Positions 57,261 through 64,000 of a stretch of 64,000 bases of DNA are shown here, piece after piece. The translations under genes and the position numbers were made by a program. The first letter of the stretch is position 1, and the number at the start of each line of letters is the position of its first letter. The DNA is taken from the NCBI GenBank assembly GCA_016630955.3, contig CM049989.1:1364001-1428000 (forward strand). Direction: 5' to 3'. This DNA is from Didymella arachidicola (lineage: Eukaryota > Ascomycota > Dothideomycetes > Pleosporales > Didymellaceae). The notes beneath the pieces were generated by a model. That model searched no databases. It was not told where the DNA came from and was given only the letters and a program-made list of their open reading frames with translations.

Positions 57261-58811
57261 CTACAATCTGGCGCCGACATTGCCAACATTGAAACCAGCC
57301 CTCAAAACTGCCATTGACGGCGCAAAGAAATACTCTCCGCCCTTGGCTGTAACAAAGTCGTTAATAGGGTTGACGTTGACCGACTTCGTTCCTATCTGAA
57401 AAGGAGCTGGAGGATCTGTTGCCTTGCCCTGACCGATAGTTACATCAAGACCGGCGTTCTGCGAAGGGAAATTTCGCTGATTGGCCCAGGCAGTCTGAAT
57501 GAATCTGTATCCGTCCTCGATGGTGGACTGGTAGCAGGCAAAGAGCAGACCACGACCAACATCAGGTTTCCCAGGCTGGAAGTCCTCACCATATGGAATA
57601 CCACGGCGCATAATACGAGAGGTATTGAAGCCAGCGCGAATATGGGCCTTGCGGATATGAGCTGCCAGAGGGCATTTGCCCTGCGCGGTGAAGCCGCCGT
57701 ACACAAAGTCATTCCTTAGAGCCAGATTGCTGTCGTCGAACTGGTCCTGCAAGAAGATTGGGCAACCTAGGCAGGAAAATTAGCCAGTGCCGTAGAGTCG
57801 CACGAGTTGCACTCACCACTCTGCCATCTCCCCATAAGCTGGGCGCCGAATTGAGCCGGACCGTTTGAACCTGCATTCTTCCATTGGTTTACCACAAAGT
57901 CGTTCCACTTGCCAACGTGCTGCTCTAGTTTGCGGAAGACGAGAAAGCTACCGTCATTCATCCACTGAGGCTTGATGTGAGTGGTGTCACCGTCTCTGCC
58001 GACGACGATCACACCTGGCTTAACGAAGTTGCTGTTGTCTGTCGACTGAACGACGTCGTCGATCTTGAAGTTCAGGTTGGAGCTATCATTGATGCCAAAG
58101 ACCTGTGGGTGGGAGATTCCGTCGTTGAAACCGAAGCTGAGATCTTCGTTAGCGCTGTGCAACACTGTTCCTTTGATGAGACTTACTGTTCGTGACCCGG
58201 TTGACTAGATCTCTCAGTACCAACCTCCCTGAATAATTCGACGACAACCTCGCCGCCGATGTTCAGCTGCTTTAGTACGTTCTGCAGCTCGGCCTCCACT
58301 GTTTTCATGTTGATCCCAGCCACGAGCAAGACGCCATCGATAGGGCCGCCGCCGTTCTGATTGAGGTTCCAGCCACTGAACACGGGGTCACCGAGCTGTT
58401 GACGTTCGTTCTCATTTTGCATTCCGCCAACGAAGGACGGTGCGGAGTCCTGTAGGTTACTCAGGCCTTTTTGGAGCGTGGACTGGACATTGCTCAACTA
58501 TGCTTTGTTAGTTGTGTCGGATTCGAAACAGACTGCTCACATGCCTTAGTCAGACCTCCATTCGTGAACGCGATATTGGTCTTTGCGACATCTATGATAT
58601 CGCCTTTGGCGAGCTTGCTGATTTGCTCGCGAAGCTGTTTGATGTCTGCCCCGGTGGCAATCTTTGAGTTAGCTACCGCCTGGATATTCTGACAGAATGC
58701 TTGCGCAGCTCTGATCGTGAAAAAGCTAAAGATCTGAGCCTTTTTGGGAAATCCGTTGAGAAGGATGTCTCCCTGGATTGCTCCAAGGTCCTCGATATTG
58801 AGAGAAGTCAT
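57261..58811 (-). CDS. Dye-decolorizing (DyP-type) heme peroxidase
   Basis: Four exons (58811-58545, 58497-58187, 58136-57817, 57766-57261) give 467 residues. It starts MTSLNIEDLGAIQGDILLNG, which matches the family N-terminus. GHEHFGFNDGISHPQV, formed exactly by splicing intron 2, carries the GxxDG catalytic motif whose Asp works with a distal Arg. Later blocks are FLVFRKLEQHVGKWNDFV, GAQLMGRWQSGCPIFLQDQF, CPLAAHIRKAHIRAGFN (proximal heme-ligand His region), RRGIPYGEDF, GRGLLFACYQSTIEDGYRFI and GGEYFFAPS. No signal peptide is seen, so an intracellular enzyme is likely. DyPs oxidise dyes, phenolics and other substrates with hydrogen peroxide. Intron 1 appears to use a GC donor (see findings). 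A broken copy lies 500 bp downstream. Confidence 0.9.
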
Positions 58812-61205
58812 GCTGTAAGCTATGAAGTGGCAAGGCGCGGGAAAGGATAAGAGGCAAAGCGTACGAACGGAAGCCTTGGAGAAAAGAGTGGAGGAGGAAG
58901 TAACCAGAGTAAGCCGTCCTCCCTTTTTATGTCCTCTGGGTGTCAGATGCAGAGCTGACAATAATAAAACCGCCCTTCTAGCTAGCCACAGGCACTTGAG
59001 ATCGGCAGTGGACTACACCGCTCGCAACCGCGCTGTTGCATGTTCTGATACTTTTCGAGACTGGTGAATCTTACAGAGCCCTATAGAGGGTGGCTGATAC
59101 CGTCGTTCTCAGAGGCCAGACCCCAGACCCTCGGTCGTGCAACTTGATCTAGTGGACCGGATTGGCGCTTCCATACCGGACTCCCTCAGCATGTCATCTG
59201 TGGCTGGCTGTGTCATCGACTTTCGGGTGTTTCTCATGTATCCTAGGAACCTCAGCGATCTATTAGCAGACGTTTGGTACGTCAGCAGGTATCGAGAAAG
59301 TTCTCATTGGTTTGTTTGGTGCGTAATGATCTCGTAGCTGGGATGTAAGACTGTTCGAGCAGGGGTATAAGCTGATGTTCGGGTCAGCCTGGGATTGTGC
59401 ATCTCAGCTCTGCCTCATGTTACTATCGACGCTCTAACGATTTGACGAACATTCAGGCACGTGATTTGAGGTACCCGTTCCTGCATTAATATCCACTAAG
59501 TCTGCAGATGCTATCGATCATAGCGAGCCGGCGCCCGAACTAGAGGGGATCCAGGACGTAAGTGCAAAATGTGTGGTGAATCTGGAGGTCAGCTTATCCT
59601 TCCAATCCCACCTCTCAGGGAGCTTTGCTCGAATATTGCAAGCCACATAAGACGTGGGGCTGAGCATCAATACGGTGTCGCTTCCGCGTATTACTTACTA
59701 GGCGACTGTAGCCTGCGATGCCAAGGTTTGCGCGCTGTGTGATGTGAGGAAATGATCGTTCGTCCAGGAACCCATGGCCAAGTGACCCTAATCGTGGACA
59801 GCATGCTCTAGACGATGCAAACGAGATCGAGGGAGGATGGAGATACCGCACAGCCCTTTTGAGGTTCCCCCACCCGCTCGGGCTGACTCCTTAGGTTCGC
59901 ACCGTACCTAGCCTGCTCAGCTGTGAGCGCCACAAACCTTGCGAGAAGCTGACAATTCTTCTGAAGATAGCAGAAGTTTGGGCCGCGAAACAGGTTTGGA
60001 AAGCCGTTGTTGCTAGGCAGAGGGTGGCCAACGTTACCGTTGCAAGTTAATCTTCTTATGGATACTGCTGCACGAGACCCCGCCAGCGGCCACCCATCCC
60101 TATCACCTCACGATCCAGGACAGCATGCGAGCTACGCAGACATCTCATTAGGAACGACATGATAAGGACTCTGCCAGTGAGCGCGACCTCCTGTTACTGA
60201 CGGGACTAAGGGCAGTCTCACGCCGAGCAGGTCGAACACGTGCAGCCGCAGGCTGAGAAGAAGTCGGACGATGATAGCATGCGAGTAATGGCAGCCGACT
60301 TGTGGAATTGTCGTGATACACAAAGAAATAATGAGCAGCCGTAGATGTCCAGTACTGGAGGGGTCTGGAGTTTTGCAAGGCACCTGCCGCTGTCAATTTT
60401 ACCCACGTGAGCGGAGTGTCGCCTCGTCGATCCAGCATCCCGTCTGCACTCGGCCTTGCACCTTACCATACCTAATTATTGTCGTTATACCGGCATCCAG
60501 GAGAGTCACCAACCGTTCTGAGTCGCTAGAGCCACTTAGGAACGATGCGCATGTCTCTAGCATGTTGGCACTTGCAGCCACACATTCACACCGAAGACAG
60601 TCGCTGGTAATTGACACCTCCAGACAGTATGCGTCTGTGTCGAGCTCATCGACAACTACATCGCAAGGTCCGTCGATCTAATTGCCGTTCTCAGCGGCAG
60701 CTCGGTTCGAAGCTTCTCCCATCTGATCCACTTCAATTGTCGGCCGACATGACGCATGTCGGTGCGGCGTACTTAGGCCCTCGAATTTTGCCCAACGCAC
60801 CAATGACAGCATAGATCCTGCCGTTTTCACCGTATCAATGGGGCGAGAATAGATCTCGGTTGCAGAGCTGCTGGATTGAACTGCTCATAGACGTGGCACT
60901 CCTCGGAATTACAAAGCTTGTGCAAGGGCTTCGCTATGCTTAACCCCGTGCTAGAGACTCGGCAGATGTCTTAAGTACGCGTCGAACATCTGCGTGTATG
61001 GATCCTTTTTTGGCCTCGTCCTAATTTCTACTTCCCTTATCTAAGTTCCTGTCCTAAAGTCCGTCTTGAGCGTTTCGTAAGGTCTTCGATTTCCGGCTTT
61101 CACATAACTTCTACAGAGCGCCGTTGGCTCCACAAAGTGCATTCAACAAAGCATCAGCAAATTCTCATTAATAACGTTCGATCTGAGGGACATAGGTTAT
61201 CCAAA
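58812..61205. other. Gene-poor 2.4-kb region
   Basis: It holds the divergent promoters of the DyP and RTA1-type genes. A TATA-like ATAAAAAG lies on the minus strand at 58923-58930, about 112 nt upstream of the DyP ATG. No further gene is supported. Confidence 0.5.
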
Positions 61206-62295
61206 ATGAATACTCTAGCCTTTAAGACCGTGGTTGAAGCTTCTCTGCTCGTTAATCGAGCAACCGATCGCAACCGCACTGCAATCCAGGACTACCGCAA
61301 CCACTGCACTTACGACACATGCCCCCTCAGCTCATCATATTGGGGGTATCGACCGTCCTTGGCTCCTAATCTAGCATTCCTGATCCTATTTGGCATCTCG
61401 ACCTTGTCATACATTGGCCAAGGCTTCCTCAACAAATCATGGCTAGGCTTTACAATTGCGATGCTGTGCGGCTGCGCACTGGAGGTCATTGGCTACGTTG
61501 GCAGAGTACTTGCTTACAATGACGGCTTCACCGAGGTATGTGACAGAGACGTCAATCTCACGAGCTCGCACTGACAGCTTTCAGAACCCCTTCCTGATTC
61601 AGATAATTTGCCTCACTATTGCTCCTGCCTTCCTCGCAGCTGGTATCTACCTCTGTTTATCCCGCATCGTCAGCACATTTGGCGTTGAGAACTCTCGCAT
61701 CAAGCCGCTATCTTACCCACGCATCTTCATCCCCTGCGACATTGCTTCTTTGGTCCTTCAGGCCCTCGGCGGTGGCATTGCCAGCGCAAAGACTCACCAG
61801 GATGAAGACCCAACCGTCGGCAACAACATCATGATTGCAGGTCTCGCCTTCCAGGTCGTCACACTGCTTATCTTCATCATTTTCGCGCTCGACTTCGCTT
61901 CTCGCACCATTGGCCGTATTCGCAGGTTGGGACAGGATGCGTTTGACCCCCGTCACGCAAAGCTGCGCAATTCTTGGCAGTTCCAGGGCTTTGTAGTTGC
62001 TCTTTCTTTTGCTACACTGTGTGTCTTCACACGATGTGTATACAGGGTTGCCGAGTTGAGCGAAGGCTGGAGTGGACACTTGATCAAGACTCAGAGGTAC
62101 TTCATTGGGCTTGAGGGTGCTATCATCGTAGCTGCAGTTCTTGCACTGAATCTCTTTCACCCAGGACTTTGCTTTCGGGAGGCTCTTGATGCCAGAACGG
62201 AGCCCAAGAAGAAGAACGACAGGACCTGGTATGGAAAGAAGAGGACGGTGGCCGGCGAGCAAAGTAGCGAGGAGAAAGCTGGATTGGAGAAGTAG
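61206..62295 (+). CDS. RTA1-family seven-helix membrane protein
   Basis: Two exons (61206-61535, 61585-62295) give 346 residues with seven hydrophobic segments. Family features are YRPSLAPNLAFLILFGI in helix 1, the GCALEVIGYVGRVLAYND block, and LTIAPAFLAAGIYLCLSRIV. These are followed by IFIPCDIASLVLQALGGGIA, GLAFQVVTLLIFIIFALDF, CVFTRCVYRVAELSEGW and the last helix ending in LNLFHPGLCF. The tail is basic and Lys-rich. The group includes yeast Rta1, Rsb1 and Pug1, linked to lipid or sphingoid-base export and azole or stress tolerance; the substrate here cannot be told. The ATG at 61206 (context CAAAATGAA) is the first in frame; the 49-nt intron ends in TTTCAG. Confidence 0.88.
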
Positions 62296-62797
62296 GACCA
62301 ACAGTTTTCTAGACCGCGTAGATTTTTAAAAGATTACATTCACGTCTTCTTGTGTATTCTGCACACATAAGGCTTGTCATATAAAAAGACATTGCTGCAG
62401 CTTTTTGTCAGAGCCTCATACTCGCCGAGCATGTTTTCAGCCCTGAGCTATTTGGAGTCCGTTCAGTGATTCGAAATCAAATGCGATAACTATGATGACC
62501 CTTGAATCAACCTCTCCAGATTTCACTGTGCCTCCACGTTCACTCAGTTCGAGCATCTGAGCGATATATGGTCGCCTTGAGACTCGCGGTGCGCGTGACA
62601 CTCTTACTCCGGTACTCGTTCGCGCCTGCGAACGGTGGGCAACTCTCTCTCTTTCACTTGTGGAAACGCCACTCTGGAATACTTCAGTCAACTTTGCGCA
62701 CCGTTCTCATTCGACACTCAATCTCCAACATCGAATTACCACACTTGCACTCCCTGCCATCAACAACACTACTAAGAGTGATCACCTGATTTCCACC
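62296..62797. other. Intergenic, promoter of BTB gene 3
   Basis: 502 bp; the last 150 bases are C/A-rich as in fungal leaders. No gene seen. Confidence 0.6.
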
Positions 62798-64000
62798 ATG
62801 AATCAAGCTGAAGATGTCGAGATAGTCCTCGGTCACAAGCGCCGCTATAAGTTCCACTCTGGCACTTTAGCGAGAAACTCTGCGCTATTCGCAGAGATGT
62901 TGAGTGAGCGCAACGCTGCTAAATTGAACAGCCGCGCAAGGAATGCAGGCGTGAAGATTCGGTGGATGGTTGAACTTACGCGCCTTCCCGACGAACAATT
63001 CCCTGCCGGTTGCCTTGAACTTGTGGTACGCAACAGTGGGGGTTGGAGGCCTTCATCATCTTGGAAGCTTTCACACGCTGACCACTTTCAGGAAATGACA
63101 CCTACGGGTGAGCGTGCTGACAACCGCAGCGGCCTCATTGTCAACGAGAACGGTCGCATTCCCCAGGCTGACAAGGCTTACCAAAACTATGAATCTATCC
63201 TATACGCCTTCTACAATAAGCAGCTCACGGTTGACGATACCAGCATGTCCGCGGCATTGTCTGATTGCTATCAGCTTCTGCAGATCTCGGGCTACCTGGG
63301 TTGCACCGGCTTGATATCAAAGCCCATCGAAGTTGCACTCTTCAAGCACGGTCAGGATCTCTTCCGTGCTATCCAGGGCGTGCCGCATGCGTGGATCGAG
63401 ATGGCGTACCGCGTCCGCAGTGAACTCATCTTCAAAGAGTGCATCATCCACCTGGTTGGCGACTGGAAGAACCTGAAGGACCGCCCCAACATCGTCGAGC
63501 GCCTGCGTCACGTGCCCGGTGTACGTACTCTGGTCGAGAAGTACCATCGCACCCTCCTCGACAAAGCCAAGTCGCTCGAACTGAGCATACTTTCACACTA
63601 CCCGCAAGCCATGCGCCTCCCCTCTGAAGATCTGCCCATCAAGCGTGAGTCCTATGCCAAAGACATCTTGGTCTGGATGGCGCTCACCTTCTTCCGACAC
63701 TGGGTGTCGCAGCGCTTGATCACAGGCAAAGGACGAGATGCCTCAGACTGCGGCTACGACCTATTTTCCTCCCTCGGCGCAGGCGGTGATACGTACATGG
63801 ACAAGTCGGTAATCAACCAGTTCCACACGCGCTTCCCAATGACCAAGAAAGCCATGAATGTGCTGGAGAACCACCTCTTCGAGATCAAAGAGTGTATGAA
63901 AGGCGTTGTCAATGACTCCAAGGTCCTCAGAAGCCAGTGCCAGCTCGACGTGCACCGTTTCCCGGTTAAGTATCTTACCTGTACGGAATTTGTGAGGGAG
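62798..64000 (+). CDS. BTB/POZ-like protein 3, cut by the window end
   Basis: Two exons (62798-63025, 63092 to beyond 64000; 66-nt intron with GCTGAC branch site) encode at least 379 residues, still open at the last base. It begins MNQAEDVEIVLGHKRRYKFH, then SGTLARNSALFAEMLSERNA, the strand-helix layout of a BTB fold. A linker and YESILYAFYNKQLTVDDTSM plus CYQLLQISGYLGC follow. A helical region comes next (PHAWIEMAYRVRSELIFKEC, LRHVPGVRTLVEKYHRTLLD), and the truncated end reads FPVKYLTCTEFVRE. This architecture recurs in many ascomycete BTB proteins of unknown role. It resembles the two BTB genes at 45-48 kb in plan only. Confidence 0.8.
   Translation, partial: MNQAEDVEIVLGHKRRYKFHSGTLARNSALFAEMLSERNAAKLNSRARNAGVKIRWMVELTRLPDEQFPAGCLELVVRNSGGWRPSSSWKLSHADHFQEMTPTGERADNRSGLIVNENGRIPQADKAYQNYESILYAFYNKQLTVDDTSMSAALSDCYQLLQISGYLGCTGLISKPIEVALFKHGQDLFRAIQGVPHAWIEMAYRVRSELIFKECIIHLVGDWKNLKDRPNIVERLRHVPGVRTLVEKYHRTLLDKAKSLELSILSHYPQAMRLPSEDLPIKRESYAKDILVWMALTFFRHWVSQRLITGKGRDASDCGYDLFSSLGAGGDTYMDKSVINQFHTRFPMTKKAMNVLENHLFEIKECMKGVVNDSKVLRSQCQLDVHRFPVKYLTCTEFVRE

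Noticed and set aside
1..64000. Secondary-metabolite cluster or transposon
   Set aside because: I saw no polyketide or peptide synthetase, terpene synthase, reverse transcriptase or transposase motifs, and no long terminal or inverted repeats.

Overview
The window is a stretch of filamentous ascomycete (Pezizomycotina) chromosome, probably from a dothideomycete. The evidence is short GT-AG introns of about 44-76 nt with CTGAC/CTAAC branch sites, single-gene transcription units in both orientations, and a filamentous-fungal gene set: velvet domain, clade-3 catalase, DyP peroxidase, mitochondrial transhydrogenase, RTA1-type membrane protein, BTB proteins with long disordered tails. The class-level call is inference. 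I rebuilt spliced models by hand, requiring that exon phases add up; lengths below come from those models.

Layout. 1-4.4 kb: no convincing gene. 4.4-12.8 kb: a small Ser-rich protein, a mitochondrial helical-repeat protein (minus), then coatomer zeta and the Rqc2/NEMF ribosome-quality-control factor (both plus). 14.6-18.1 kb: a secreted metallophosphatase and a divergent velvet-domain protein. 18.1-23.6 kb: gene-poor, with an 18-G run. 23.6-25.9 kb: arginyl-tRNA synthetase with a mitochondrial-type N-terminal extension. 27.8-29.2 kb: a secreted cysteine-rich protein. 29.2-33.8 kb: gene-poor with possible gene relics. 33.8-37.6 kb: eight-exon NAD(P) transhydrogenase. 38-43.7 kb: a small unknown protein, a Cti6-like PHD protein and a catalase. 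44.9-47.8 kb: two adjacent BTB genes. 48.5-49.6 kb: an intron-containing tRNA-Phe and a tiny three-exon zinc-binding protein. 50.1-55.2 kb: a CDF zinc transporter, a glutathionyl-hydroquinone reductase and a large uncharacterised disordered protein. 56.4-58.8 kb: a broken DyP peroxidase copy followed by an intact one. 61.2-64 kb: an RTA1-family protein and a third BTB gene running off the end.

Function. Most genes are housekeeping and unrelated to their neighbours. There is a loose redox and detoxification flavour (catalase, DyP, hydroquinone reductase, transhydrogenase, zinc transporter), but they are separately promoted and scattered over 25 kb, so I do not call it a cluster. I found no secondary-metabolite core enzyme, intact transposon, CRISPR-like array or clearly new multi-gene system. 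The best leads are the DyP duplicate with an inactivated copy, a diverged 43-nt minisatellite, the atypical velvet protein, possible dual-start ArgRS, in-phase introns that could be retained, and several conserved-looking genes of unknown function.
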